Below, in pieces: positions 48,435-59,456 of a stretch of DNA of 64,000 bases (positions are counted from its first letter, which is position 1; the number at the start of each line of letters is the position of its first letter). Source of the stretch: Verrucomicrobiaceae bacterium (GTDB lineage Bacteria; Verrucomicrobiota; Verrucomicrobiia; Verrucomicrobiales; Verrucomicrobiaceae); the NCBI GenBank assembly GCA_015075365.1, contig JABTUN010000002.1, positions 682,001-746,000 on the forward strand, in the 5' to 3' direction. Both the position numbers and the translations under genes were made by a program. Below the pieces are notes generated by a model. The model searched no databases. It had not been told where the DNA came from and worked only from the letters and a program-made list of their open reading frames with translations.

Positions 48435-50417
48435 CTACAACAACGCCTCGTGGGCGCGGCCGCCTTTGTTTTCGTAGTAGAGGATGAAGCTGTTGTTCAC
48501 GACGGCGAAGCCGCCGGGGGTGGGGTAGTCGCCGCTGAAATACCAGTCGCCGTATTCGGCGCCGAGGGCGTTGTGGAGGCCGGGGATGGTCTGGTAGATG
48601 ACTTTGACCTCGCCGTGCCACGGCGTCTCCTCGGGGGAGATCATCTCGGCGATCTTGGCGGAGATCTCCTCATCGGTGAACGGGGCGTAGATGGCCTTGA
48701 CGGCATTGCGCATTTCTTCCTTGGGCTTTTTGAGCTCGGCTTTGCAGGCGAGGTAGGTCTCGCGAATGACGTGGGCCATGCCGCGCTCCCGGAGGAGGGC
48801 GGTGGCGGCCTGGAAGGCGATGAATTTGCCGAGCTCGGCCATGTCGATGCCATAGCAGTCCGGGTAGCGGATCTGCGGGGCGGTGGAGCAGACGATGATG
48901 CGCTTCGGATTCGTGCGGGCGAGGATGCGCAGGAGGCTCTTTTTCAAGGTGGTGCCGCGGACGATGGAGTCATCAATGACGACGAGATTGTCCTGCGGGG
49001 TGACGACGCCGTAGGTGATGTCGTAGCTGCCGGAGACGAGGGCGTCACGGCCGGACTCCTGCGCGATGAAGGTGCGCATCTTGATGTCCTTGAGGGCGAT
49101 CTTCTCGGCACGGGGCCAGTTTCGCAACACGAGGTCGTCGAGGCGTTTTTCGTCGTCGGCATCGAAATGGCCGTCCTTGAGCATTTCGAGCAGCGCGTCC
49201 TTCACAACGACACGGCGGGCCTTTCGCAAGCCGTCGAGGAAGCCGAAGTAGGCGGTCTCGGCGGTGTTCGGGATGAAGGAGAGCACGGTGTGCTCGAAGT
49301 CGTTGTCGATGGCCTTGACGACCTGCGGCACGAGCTCCTCGCCGAGGGCTTTGCGCTGCCGGTAGATGGCGCTGTCATTGCCGCGGGAGAAGTAGATGCA
49401 CTCGAAGGAGCAGGGCTTGTAATCGCCAATGGGGCGGTAGGGCTTCAGCGAGGTCTGGCCGTCCGCCTTGACCACAAGAACGTGGGCGGGAGGCAGCTCC
49501 AGAATCTGGTTTTCCTCCAGCCCGAAGACCGACATGAGGGCGACACGCTCGGAGGCCATGACGAGCATCTCGTCGTTCTCGTAGTAGAAGCAGGGGCGGA
49601 TGCCGTTCGGATCGCGCATGGCGAAGAGGTCGCCATTGCCGACGACGCCGACGATGGCGTAGCCGCCGTCCCATCGCTCCGCAGAGCGCTCGACGACCTT
49701 GTGGACGTCAAGCTGCTGGCTGATCTGGGCGGGGATCTGCTCCCCCAGGACGCCAGCGTCCCGGATGCTGTGATAGAGCTGGGTGTGGGCCTCGTCGAGC
49801 TGGAAGCCCATCTCCTCGAGCACGGACTGGGTATCGGTGCCGAAGACGGGGTGCTGGCCCCGCTTCATCATGATCTGGTTGAGCTCGTGGGTGTTGGTGA
49901 GGTTGAAATTGCCCATCACCATGAGCGTGCGCGTGGACCAGGTGCTGCGGCGCATGTAAGGATGCAGGGCTCCCTTGCCAAAATCACCCGTGGTGCCGTA
50001 GCGCAGATGGCCAACGTAAATCTCCCCGGCCATCTCGAACTCGCGCTTGATGGCGTCCGGGTCCTCCTCGAAGGCGACGAATTCCTTGCCTTCCTGATGA
50101 CGCTCCTCGCGGCGCTGGTCGTTGATGCGGCGGGCGATGCGCTTCATGTCCTTGCGCAGACCGTCGAAGACCTGGCCGATGCGCTCGACGGACTCGGTGC
50201 TGCGCTCGCGGAACATGTAGGGGAGGCCGGGGGGCATGTCGAGCTTGCAACAGCCGATGCCGAAGCCGTCCTGGCCGCGGTTGCGGACCTTTTGCATCAA
50301 CGCCTGGAGGGCGTCGAAGCCGTAGAGGGCGTTGCCATATTTGGTGTGATAGTAGCCGAGCGGCTTTTTCAGCCGCACGACGGCAATGCCGCACTCATGC
50401 CGGATCGGGTCGCTCAT
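48435..50417 (-). CDS. purF: Amidophosphoribosyltransferase family protein (long, propeptide form)
   Basis: The 660-residue protein is a class-II glutamine amidotransferase joined to a phosphoribosyltransferase. It commits PRPP and glutamine to phosphoribosylamine in purine synthesis. The start MSDPIRHECGIAVVRL places the catalytic Cys at position 9, so an eight-residue propeptide must be removed. The segments KVRNRGQDGFGIG, VGHLRYGTTG and MGNFNLTNTHEL belong to the glutaminase, and VVIDDSIVRGTTLKKS is the PRPP motif. It is much longer than the E. coli enzyme (505) and resembles the roughly 630-residue forms of Bacteroidetes. The long upstream extension of the frame is not coding. gcvP follows after 40 bases. 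Confidence 0.87.
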   Translation of the reverse strand: MSDPIRHECGIAVVRLKKPLGYYHTKYGNALYGFDALQALMQKVRNRGQDGFGIGCCKLDMPPGLPYMFRERSTESVERIGQVFDGLRKDMKRIARRINDQRREERHQEGKEFVAFEEDPDAIKREFEMAGEIYVGHLRYGTTGDFGKGALHPYMRRSTWSTRTLMVMGNFNLTNTHELNQIMMKRGQHPVFGTDTQSVLEEMGFQLDEAHTQLYHSIRDAGVLGEQIPAQISQQLDVHKVVERSAERWDGGYAIVGVVGNGDLFAMRDPNGIRPCFYYENDEMLVMASERVALMSVFGLEENQILELPPAHVLVVKADGQTSLKPYRPIGDYKPCSFECIYFSRGNDSAIYRQRKALGEELVPQVVKAIDNDFEHTVLSFIPNTAETAYFGFLDGLRKARRVVVKDALLEMLKDGHFDADDEKRLDDLVLRNWPRAEKIALKDIKMRTFIAQESGRDALVSGSYDITYGVVTPQDNLVVIDDSIVRGTTLKKSLLRILARTNPKRIIVCSTAPQIRYPDCYGIDMAELGKFIAFQAATALLRERGMAHVIRETYLACKAELKKPKEEMRNAVKAIYAPFTDEEISAKIAEMISPEETPWHGEVKVIYQTIPGLHNALGAEYGDWYFSGDYPTPGGFAVVNNSFILYYENKGGRAHEALL

Positions 50418-50544
50418 TTGGGAAGGGAGAGCACCCACCCTTGGCAAGCGTGTCGTGGCGCGCAACCAATGCGTTTCATGATCTTTTGCAGCGAGGGCTG
50501 AAAAAGCCGTTGCAAGCGCGGATTCGCGCCGGGGAGGCCGTGTT

Positions 50545-51495
50545 TCAAGCCCCTGCGGGCGCGTAGAGGGCCGGAATGCGCGGATGGAGCCTGGAACCAG
50601 GCAGGGCCACGAACAGTTCGACGCCCTCCGGCCGGAGGACTTCCTCATGGAAGGCGTGGATGATCTCATCCATCGGCAGCGGGTTGAGGGCGGGGTCGAT
50701 GGTGTTGTGGATCGTTGGATCGGGCTTTTTGAGCATTTTGACGCCTTCACTGGCGTAGCGCTGCTCCAGTTCGCCGGCGGTGGAGGGGAGCTTGGGCGTG
50801 TCCGGCAAAGCGCGCGCGGCGCGGTAGCGCGGATCATCGTAAAAGTAGGCCGTATTGCTCAAATCGACGCCGCAGAGGACGATGCGCCTGTAGCCGGCCA
50901 TGAGACCGAAGGCGAGCGCGAGGAAAACGGTGGCCCGTTTCATCGGCAGCGCCCAAAGCTCGTCACTTTTCTTGAAAAGACCGAGCCTGCGGCTCCAGCG
51001 CAGGGCACGGCGGAGGGAGGCGGCGTCCCGTCCGCGCACGCTGAGAGAATGAAGCGTGTAGAAATGGCAAATCCGGCCCAACGGGAACTCGCTGTCCCAC
51101 TGCGGATAGCGCTCGTCGAGCTTGTGGATGTCCTTCAGAAGGAAGGCCGTGTTCTGGTAGTCAGGCAGGCGCTTTTCCAGCACCTGCATGAGCGTGGCGG
51201 CATCCGCGGGCGTGCGTGACACCTCGCAACTGAACCAAGTGGGCACATGGTCGTGGTAGAGCCAGAAGTTGATGCCCATGCTGTCGCAGCGGCGGATGTC
51301 ATCCCATGCCTGCGGCGGCAGGTCATTGATGGAGCCGCCGGTGGCCAGGATGTAGAGCGTGTCGCTCTTTTTGAAATCAGCCACGCGGAGGTGCAGCGGA
51401 TCGTGCGCGCAGCGCAGCTTGGGCAAGATGCGCGCCCGCACGGTCTGGCGGAAGCGGCGGTACTTGCGGCCGAGTTTTTTAAGGGCGTGCAGCAT
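50545..51495 (-). CDS. Putative GT42/DUF115-type glycan-modification protein
   Basis: I recognise this 316-residue protein only by type. It has TLYILATGGSINDLPPQ (a nucleotide-binding-like opening), CDSMGINFWLYHDHVPTWFS and, later, GYRRIVLCGVDLSNTAYFYDD. This order resembles the GT42 sialyltransferase (CstII-like) / MptE-like DUF115 superfamily, which modifies surface glycans or flagella in other bacteria. There is no signal peptide; the N-terminus is basic. I choose the ATG at 51495, which overlaps the upstream aminotransferase gene by 17 bases; a GTG at 51516 is possible. It is the last gene of the surface-glycan operon with a LegC-type aminotransferase, consistent with a role in nonulosonic acid-type glycan assembly; that is inference. 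Confidence 0.6.
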   Translation of the reverse strand: MLHALKKLGRKYRRFRQTVRARILPKLRCAHDPLHLRVADFKKSDTLYILATGGSINDLPPQAWDDIRRCDSMGINFWLYHDHVPTWFSCEVSRTPADAATLMQVLEKRLPDYQNTAFLLKDIHKLDERYPQWDSEFPLGRICHFYTLHSLSVRGRDAASLRRALRWSRRLGLFKKSDELWALPMKRATVFLALAFGLMAGYRRIVLCGVDLSNTAYFYDDPRYRAARALPDTPKLPSTAGELEQRYASEGVKMLKKPDPTIHNTIDPALNPLPMDEIIHAFHEEVLRPEGVELFVALPGSRLHPRIPALYAPAGA

Positions 51496-52636
51496 CGCGG
51501 ATGACGGAGATGACACGCAGGATGTCCTCGTCCGTGGAGAAGGAGCAGGAGGGAATGGAGAGGCAGTGGGCGAAGAGGTCCTCCGCCACGGGACAGGGCA
51601 GCTTCACGGCGTCCTGATGCGCGGGGGAGAGATGCGCGGGCTGCCAGAGGGGGCGTGCCTCGATCTGGGCGTCCTTGAGGCGCTGGCGCAGGGCGCGGGC
51701 GTCCATGCCGAAGAGCACGGGGTCGATGCGCGCGGTGGAGAGCCAGAAATTGCTGCGCACGCCCTCCGCCTCCCCCTGGAGGGAGAAACCGGGCAGATCA
51801 CCGAGGTGCTGGCGGTAGAGCGCGTTGATGGAGCGGCGGCGTTCCACATAACCTGGCAGCGCCTCCATCTGCGCGCAGCCAAAGGCCGCCTGGATGTTCG
51901 TGAGGCGGTAGTTGTAGCCGATCTCGTGGTGGATGTACTCCTGCGGATCGTCCTTGGCCTGCGTGGTCAGGTAGCGGGCTTTTTTCGCCCAGGCCTCGTT
52001 CGCGGTGACGAGCATGCCGCCCCCGCCGGTGGTGATGATCTTGTTTCCATTGAAGCTGTAGCAGCCCATGTGGCCGATGCCGCCGGCCGGCTTGCCGAAA
52101 TAAGTACTGCCGAGCGCCTCGGTGGCATCCTCGATCACGGTGAGCCCGAACTCCTCCGCCAGGGGCATTAGAGCGCGCATGTCCACAGGGTGCCCCAGGA
52201 TGTGGACGGGCACGATGGCGGCCACGCGGCGGCCGGTCTGCTTGTTGTAAACGCCGCCCTCGCGGCGCTCGCATTGCCGGTGCAAGAAGGCACGCACCTG
52301 CTCGACGTCCATCTGCCAGTAACGCGGCTCCGCGTCCACGAGGACAGGCACGGCATTGGCATAGCGGATGGCGTTCACCGGCGCGATGAAGGTCATGGAG
52401 GACACGAGCACCTCATCCCCCGGCCGCACGCCGGCCACGAGGAAGGCCACATGGAGAGCCGCGGTGCCGCAGGTGGTGGCCACGGCATGCGGCAGGGCGG
52501 CGGCGCGCGCCAGATCGTTCTCAAACCGGGTGACATACGCACCCACGGAGGACACCCAGCCGGTGTCGAGGCAGTCCTTGATGTAGGTCCATTCGTTGCC
52601 GCTGAGATGCGGCGCGCTGAGAGGGATGAAAGACAT
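51479..52636 (-). CDS. LegC-family aminotransferase (DegT/DnrJ/EryC1/StrS)
   Basis: The 385-residue protein is a PLP-dependent nucleotide-sugar aminotransferase. The opening IPLSAPHLSGNEWTYIKDCL followed by DTGWVSSVG is distinctive for the LegC group, which aminates UDP-4-keto-6-deoxy-GlcNAc type sugars on the way to legionaminic and related nonulosonic acids. Visible family features are ATTCGTAALHVAF, VEDATEALGS-like (VIEDATEALGS) and the PLP Lys at K199 in SFNGNKIITTGGGGM. The dehydratase, NeuB-type synthase and CMP-transferase usually found with LegC are not in this window. The gene sits 15 bp after the GDP-fucose synthase gene on the same strand. Confidence 0.88.
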   Translation of the reverse strand: MSFIPLSAPHLSGNEWTYIKDCLDTGWVSSVGAYVTRFENDLARAAALPHAVATTCGTAALHVAFLVAGVRPGDEVLVSSMTFIAPVNAIRYANAVPVLVDAEPRYWQMDVEQVRAFLHRQCERREGGVYNKQTGRRVAAIVPVHILGHPVDMRALMPLAEEFGLTVIEDATEALGSTYFGKPAGGIGHMGCYSFNGNKIITTGGGGMLVTANEAWAKKARYLTTQAKDDPQEYIHHEIGYNYRLTNIQAAFGCAQMEALPGYVERRRSINALYRQHLGDLPGFSLQGEAEGVRSNFWLSTARIDPVLFGMDARALRQRLKDAQIEARPLWQPAHLSPAHQDAVKLPCPVAEDLFAHCLSIPSCSFSTDEDILRVISVIRDAARP

Positions 52637-52651
52637 GAATTGGAAGTGGAA

Positions 52652-53590
52652 TCAGGACGGGGTGGCAACGCGCTGCAAGTAGTCGGCGTAGGATTTGACG
52701 ATGCCCTCCCGCAGGGTGGTGGCCGGTTTCCAGCCGAGCGCCTGCATGCGGGAGGAGTCGATAAGCTTGCGCATGACGCCATCGGGCTTGCTGGCATCGA
52801 ATTCGATCCGGCCGGTGTAGCCGAGCACGTCGCACACGGTTTCGATCAGTTCGCGGATGCTGTGATCGGTGCCGTAGCCGATGTTGACAGGATCGGGCTG
52901 CTCATAGTGCTGCATGAGCCACACGGAGGCGTCAGCAAGATCATCGACATAGAGCAGCTCGCGCCGCGGCGTGCCGGTGCCCCAGAACAAGACGGAGGGC
53001 TGCTGCTCAGTCCTGGCGCGATGCACCTTGGAGATGAGCGCGGCCATGACGTGGCTGTTCTCCGGGTGGTAATTGTCATTCTGGCCGTAGAGATTGCAGG
53101 GGATGACGCTGAAGAAGCGCGCGCCGTGCTGGTCGTGGTAGGCGCGGCACATCTCGATGCCGGCCAGCTTGGCAACGGCGTAGGGGGAGTTCGTCGGCTC
53201 CAGGTAGCCGCTCCATAGATGGCCCTCGTTCATCGGCTGCGGGCATTCGCGCGGGTAAATGCAGGAGCTGGCCATGAAGAGCAGCTTGCTCACACCAGCC
53301 TGGTGCGCCCCGTGAATGAGGTTCGCCTGGATTTGCAGGTTGGTGGTGATGAAATCGGCCCGGTAGGTCTTGTTGGCCATCAGGCCGCCCACCTTGGCAG
53401 CGGCAATGAAGACGAACTCCGGCTTCTCCTGCGCGTAAAAGCGCTCCACCTCCTCCTGGCGGGTCAGATCGAGCTCCGCCTTCGATTTAAGAATGAGATG
53501 ATCGAAACCGCCGCGGCGCAACGAGCGCACGAGCGCGGAGCCAACCATGCCGTTGTGTCCGGCGACGAAAATGCGTGAATCAGGGGTCAT
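52652..53590 (-). CDS. fcl: GDP-L-fucose synthase
   Basis: The 312-residue protein is an SDR enzyme of the GDP-4-keto-6-deoxy-mannose epimerase/reductase type. It starts RIFVAGHNGMVGSALVR (the GHxGxVG NADP motif), has AAAKVGGLMANKTY and LLFMASSCIYP, and the catalytic tetrad in NSPYAVAKLAGIEMCRAY. It converts GDP-4-keto-6-deoxy-D-mannose to GDP-L-fucose for envelope polysaccharide. The partner GDP-mannose 4,6-dehydratase (Gmd) is not in the window. The ATG at 53590 overlaps the preceding epimerase stop as ATGA, so it is translationally coupled. It belongs to the surface-glycan operon 50545-54609. Confidence 0.92.
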   Translation of the reverse strand: MTPDSRIFVAGHNGMVGSALVRSLRRGGFDHLILKSKAELDLTRQEEVERFYAQEKPEFVFIAAAKVGGLMANKTYRADFITTNLQIQANLIHGAHQAGVSKLLFMASSCIYPRECPQPMNEGHLWSGYLEPTNSPYAVAKLAGIEMCRAYHDQHGARFFSVIPCNLYGQNDNYHPENSHVMAALISKVHRARTEQQPSVLFWGTGTPRRELLYVDDLADASVWLMQHYEQPDPVNIGYGTDHSIRELIETVCDVLGYTGRIEFDASKPDGVMRKLIDSSRMQALGWKPATTLREGIVKSYADYLQRVATPS

Positions 53591-54609
53591 GAGTAAAAGG
53601 AACGCTGGAAGTCGATGGTGCGGCGCAGCCCCTCCTCCAGCGGAACGTCGTCCGTTTTGCCAAACTCGGCCTCCGCGCGCGAAAGATCGACCTCGACATG
53701 CTGCGGCGCGCCCGCGACGGAGCTGGAGGACGCCGGAAGCATGAGCGGCACGCCGCAGAGGCGGGCGATGCTTTCGCCAAGTTCGCGAATGGTGGCCTTG
53801 GAGCGCCCGCCGATGTTGTAAACGGAGTGACGGCCGCGCAGCAGGATGTGAAGGGTCGTTTCGACCGTGTCCGTGATGTAGCCCCAGGAGCGCACGGCGC
53901 GTCCCTCGTCCTGCATCTCGATTTTTCCATCCCGCAGCGCCTTTTCGATGAACATGTTGATCACACGCCGGTCCCCTGCCCTCGTGCCCGGTCCATAGGT
54001 GTGCGCCAGGCGCAGGGCAATGGCCCGGATGCCCGCGCCGCGCGCGTTGTGGCAGAAAGCCTCGCCGCAGCGTTTTCCCTCGATGTAGCTGCTGCGCGGA
54101 TGATCCGGCGTGGTGGTGCCGATGTCACTCTCCGTCAGCAGCGGACGGTCCAGGCCCTGATACACCTCCGTGGAGCTGAAAAAGAGAAAAGTGCCGCCTT
54201 TCGCCAGCTTTTGCAGCAGCGCTCCAGTGGTCCCCGTGTTGAGCATCAGCGCCTGAAGCGGCGCCTCCATGAATTTGCCGGGCTGGCCGTAGCCGGCGGC
54301 ATGGATGATGACATCCGCCTCCGGCAGCGCGCTCCAGGTCTGCGGATCGGCCAGATTTGAGCGCAGGAGGTGCAGATGCCCCTGCTCATGCCATGCCGTG
54401 AAAGACGCGGGCGGGGCGGAGAAGCCGTGCGCCGTGATCTGAATGTCGATGCCTTTGAGCCGCAGGCTGCGCAGCGCTGCAATGATGCCTGTGCCGATCA
54501 ATCCCGACGCGCCAGTGATGAAAATGCGCTTCCCTGCGAGCGTGGAGGCGTCCAACCGGGAAACGGCGAGTTCACCGTCGGATTCGAGAATGGAAAGGGC
54601 ATCGGGCAT
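53587..54609 (-). CDS. NAD-dependent epimerase/dehydratase family protein
   Basis: This 340-residue SDR protein has the nucleotide-binding motif ITGASGLIGTGII (about residues 30-42), FFSSTEVYQG and the YxxxK pair in SSYIEGKRCGEAF, together with late LRLAHTYGPGTRAGDRRVI. It is related to dTDP-glucose 4,6-dehydratase, UDP-glucuronate decarboxylase and similar nucleotide-sugar enzymes; the exact substrate cannot be told. The ATG at 54609 gives a 29-residue lead before the Rossmann strand. It is the first gene of the surface-glycan operon, overlapping fcl by four bases. The terminator of the pilin gene lies just upstream, so this operon needs its own promoter in 54610-54683. Confidence 0.85.
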   Translation of the reverse strand: MPDALSILESDGELAVSRLDASTLAGKRIFITGASGLIGTGIIAALRSLRLKGIDIQITAHGFSAPPASFTAWHEQGHLHLLRSNLADPQTWSALPEADVIIHAAGYGQPGKFMEAPLQALMLNTGTTGALLQKLAKGGTFLFFSSTEVYQGLDRPLLTESDIGTTTPDHPRSSYIEGKRCGEAFCHNARGAGIRAIALRLAHTYGPGTRAGDRRVINMFIEKALRDGKIEMQDEGRAVRSWGYITDTVETTLHILLRGRHSVYNIGGRSKATIRELGESIARLCGVPLMLPASSSSVAGAPQHVEVDLSRAEAEFGKTDDVPLEEGLRRTIDFQRSFYS

Positions 54610-54683
54610 GAAAAGCGGCGGGCATGTGTAGAGGGGAGCCGCGCGATGCCAAGCCGAAGTGCCGGAATGAAAGGCCCGCCTGT

Positions 54684-54727
54684 TAAACAAAACAAAAAAC
54701 AACCGCCGGGGGGAAGCCCGGCGGTTG
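54684..54727 (-). terminator. Rho-independent terminator of the pseudopilin gene
   Basis: On the minus strand an 11-bp perfect GC-rich stem (arms 54727-54717 and 54710-54700) with a 6-base loop is followed by a T-rich tail (54699-54684). It lies 46 bases after the stop codon of the pseudopilin gene. Confidence 0.85.
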
Positions 54728-54773
54728 AGGATGAACGAGGGGGTGTCGTTCCGGGCTTCAAGCCCGTTTCAGA

Positions 54774-55178
54774 TTACGAACCTGGATCGTACTTGACCTG
54801 GCCGTTGGTGTTGTCCCAGCTCAGGTAGTTCTTCGTGTCGATGTAGGAGGCCTCATCGTCGTCGATCGGGCCGGAGGTGAACGTCTTGCCCTGGAAGGCA
54901 CCGTCGGTGGGGCTCACGCCGGCTTCCGCCTTGGCGATGATGTCCGTGTCGGTGGTGGCTCCGGAGAAGCCAAGGTCGGCGCCAGCGGCGACCGCGGCGT
55001 TGAGCACGGAGGCGATGGTCTGGGCGTTGCGCTTGGCGGCGGCGTCACGAGCGGAGTCGTTGAGGTTGCCGATGTTGGGGATGGCGATGGCGGCGATGAT
55101 GCCGATGATCGCGATGACGACGAGCATTTCCACGAGGGAGAAGCCGGCCTTGAGGCTGTTGAGTTTAACGTTTTTCAT
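54774..55178 (-). CDS. Type II secretion / type IV pilin-like pseudopilin
   Basis: The 134-residue protein begins with a type-IV prepilin leader: MKNVKLNSLKAG is followed by FSLVEMLVVIAIIGIIAAIA, so PilD-type peptidase cleavage after Gly12 would expose Phe13, with the conserved Glu five residues into the mature chain. The rest, with NIGNLNDSARDAAAKRNAQ and a C-terminal Asp/Asn-rich loop, is similar to GspG-like or Verrucomicrobium-type pseudopilins. It probably polymerises into a secretion pseudopilus or pilus in the envelope. The ATG at 55178 fits the leader; the upstream extension is not typical. It is monocistronic, with a terminator after it and an AT-rich promoter region before it. Confidence 0.9.
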   Translation of the reverse strand: MKNVKLNSLKAGFSLVEMLVVIAIIGIIAAIAIPNIGNLNDSARDAAAKRNAQTIASVLNAAVAAGADLGFSGATTDTDIIAKAEAGVSPTDGAFQGKTFTSGPIDDDEASYIDTKNYLSWDNTNGQVKYDPGS

Positions 55179-55542
55179 TGTGGTGTGTGTATGGGCTGTT
55201 GGTGTTTGGGTTCGATCCTGGGCGGAGAGTGGTGCCCGATCTCGAATTATTGCAATTGTAATAAATTTGAAATCATAACGCAAGGATAATTTCATAATTA
55301 TTGTAATCCTCAGGCTAATTGTTCAGTCCTCCTAACTTCCCTGCGCACCTTTCACCGAGCGCCCCCGCCTCTAGCAATCGTGGCTACATGCCGCAAAGTG
55401 CCCTCGATCGTCCCTGCCCTTCTCTCAAAGTCATTCGTCATCTGGCTTGCCCGGCACGCTTCCACAAAATAGGCGAGGCTTAAGACATGGACATCTGGCA
55501 TGAAAGCCGCGTCAATCCAACGCGCCAGCAACGCATCGAGAC
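55179..55542. promoter_or_regulatory. Divergent promoter region of pseudopilin and PEPCK genes
   Basis: No gene is seen in these 364 bases. An AT-rich island (55240-55320) contrasts with the GC-rich surroundings. It holds a near-perfect 18-bp palindrome (TTATTGCAATTGTAATAA, 55247-55264, one mismatched pair) and a second AATTATTG copy at 55296-55303. These are likely promoter/operator elements for the pilin gene; the exact promoter is not resolved. Confidence 0.45.
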
Positions 55543-57372
<1,830 letters not shown>

Positions 57373-58284
57373 GGAGGCTCCTCCGGCTGATTGCGCGCAG
57401 GATTGATCACGAGCGGGACGTTTGCGGAAGCGTCCAGCCATGAAATTCACGCTCATCATCATCTGCCTCCTCGCTGTCACGCTCCACGCCCAAACTGCCG
57501 CACCGGCCGCCAAACAGGCCCCAAAACCGAAAATCGCCCCCACGCTCGCCAATGTGCCCTACGGCACGCACGAGCGACAGGTGCTCGATTTCTACAAAGC
57601 GGCCTCGGAGAGGCCCGCTCCGCTGCTTTTCTTCATCCATGGCGGCGGTTGGGTGAACGGGGACAAGGCCAATCCGGGCGAACTGTCCGCCTGTCTCGAT
57701 GCAGGCATCTCCGTGGTGTCCATCAACTACCGCTACTCCTACCAGGCCCAGCTCGCGGCTGTGATGCCGCCGGTAAAGTGGCCGTTGGAGGACGCCGCGC
57801 GTGCCTTGCAGTTCGTGCGCAGCAAGGCCGCGGACTGGAACATCGACAAGCAGCGCATCGGTGCCAGCGGAGGCAGTGCGGGCGCGTGCAGCAGCCTCTG
57901 GCTGGCCTTCCACGATGACATGGCCGATCCGCAAAGCTCCGATCCCGTCGCTCGCGAATCCACACGCCTCTGGTGTGCCGCTGTCAACGGCGCGCAAACC
58001 TCCCTCGATCCGAAACAGTGCTCCGTCCCCCACTTGGATTGGACAGGTGATAAGCTCCAGAACTGATCCAAGATCAGGCGATGACATCCACCCGCGCAGA
58101 AGCTCTGCAGAAGGCGCGGCGCAGGTCTCGTCGAGCGTAGCGAGACGAGGCCGCAGCGTAGCCGTAACAGAGCTTCCTGCGCGGTCGCCGCCTCCCACTT
58201 GTCGCTGTTCCACCCTCAACCCGGAGCCTTCCATACCATAGTGCCCAAAGCCGCCATCACACCTCCCGCCGTCGGATCGAAACC

Positions 58285-58595
58285 GATGCCGACAGTCCGC
58301 AACGCTGGACCGCGAAGCGCAAGGCCGCCCTCGTCATCGACATCCTCCCGCGGCAAGACCACCGCCGCGGAGGCTGCTCGCCAGCACGCGCTGACTCTCG
58401 CCGAGGTCGAGCAGTGGAAGGAGGACTTCATCACCCAGGCACCGAGGGCCCTGCGCAGTCATCCGCGCGACCTCGCCCAGCAGTTCGAGGCTCGCGAGAA
58501 GACCCTGCTGGCCAAGGTCAGCGAGCTCACCCCTGCATGTGGACGTTTTAAAAAAGCTCATCGCTACTTGGGCAGGACTTGCCGGAAGGGATCTC
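58285..58595 (+). pseudogene. IS3-family OrfA remnant (frameshifted)
   Basis: Two adjacent frames together resemble an IS3-group OrfA: RWTAKRKAALVIDIL continues after one extra base as RGKTTAAEAARQHALTLAEV, EQWKEDFITQAPRAL and AKVSELT, and DVLKKLIATWAGL lies in yet another frame. OrfA normally provides the helix-turn-helix for binding the insertion ends. At least two frameshifts are needed to join the pieces, so no functional protein is expected. Boundaries are approximate. It precedes the OrfB remnant as in intact IS3 elements. Confidence 0.7.
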
Positions 58596-58635
58596 GTGGT
58601 AGCCACGCGAAACCAACTTCCAATCGGGATCCCCG

Positions 58636-59456
58636 CCGGTGCCTGTGAGCGTGCTAATGCCGTCCCCTCGGCGTGGCACGCTCACCACCTATTACCAGCC
58701 GCATGGACGCCACCGAACCGCGGTGCGATCCCGCGTGCGTCGAGGCCATCCGTGCGGTGATCGAGGCTCATCCCACCTATGGCGTGCGCGGACTCATGCC
58801 CGTCCTCACCAAGGCCAGGCATGATCGTCAACCGCAAGAAGGTCCACCGCATCATGCGCCTGCACCGCTGGACATGCAGGCAGCGCCGCATCGGCCGCCG
58901 TCCGCGTGCAGCACCTCAAATCCATCGCCGCAGCCCCAACCAGCGTTGGGCCACCGACATCGCCACCGTGGACTGCGGGCGCGACGGCTGGTGCGCCTTC
59001 GTGCCGGTCGTCGACTGTTGCTCGCGTGAAGTCCTCGGCTGGGATCTGGCGCACACCGCCCGAGCCAAGACCGCCGAGCGTGCGCTGGAGGAGGCCCTGC
59101 TGCACCGCTTCGGCACCACTCGAGGCGCTCCATCAGGACTCACCTTGCGCCACGATAACGGCCTTGTCTTCGGCTCACGAGCCTACCGCGCCCTCGTGCG
59201 CGACTACGGCCTCACGCAGGAGTACATCGCTCCCTACACGCCCGAGCAAAACGGCCTGTGCGAGCGCTTCATCCGCACCTTCAAAGAGGAATGCGCCTGG
59301 CAGCACCGCTTTGACAACCTCACCGCCGCACGCGCGACGGTCGCCAGATACATCGAACACTACAACACCCAACGCACCCACTCCGCCCTCAAATACAACA
59401 CCCCACGCCAAACCTACCTCACCCTATGCAACCCACCCCATCAACAAGCCGCCTGA
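58636..59456 (+). pseudogene. IS3-family OrfB transposase (DDE) with frameshifts
   Basis: The C-terminal part (58779-59456) still reads as an open frame with the DDE catalytic core: RWATDIATVDCGRDGWCAFV (first Asp), LRHDNGLVFGSRAYR (second Asp) and QNGLCERFIRTFKEE (Glu). The N-terminal part lies in other frames: GTLTTYYQPHGRHRT in one and AIRAVIEAHPTYGVRGLM in another, so at least two frameshifts separate the start from the core. The intact core means decay is recent or affects only the helix-turn-helix part. Stop at 59456. Confidence 0.82.

Noticed and set aside
45602..48487. 961-codon open frame on the plus strand
   Set aside because: Antisense to gcvP, whose PLP site and full length are clear; no recognisable motif in the antisense product.
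48375..50501. 708-codon open frame on the plus strand
   Set aside because: Antisense shadow of purF; composition is skewed to Val/Asp/Gly with no motifs.
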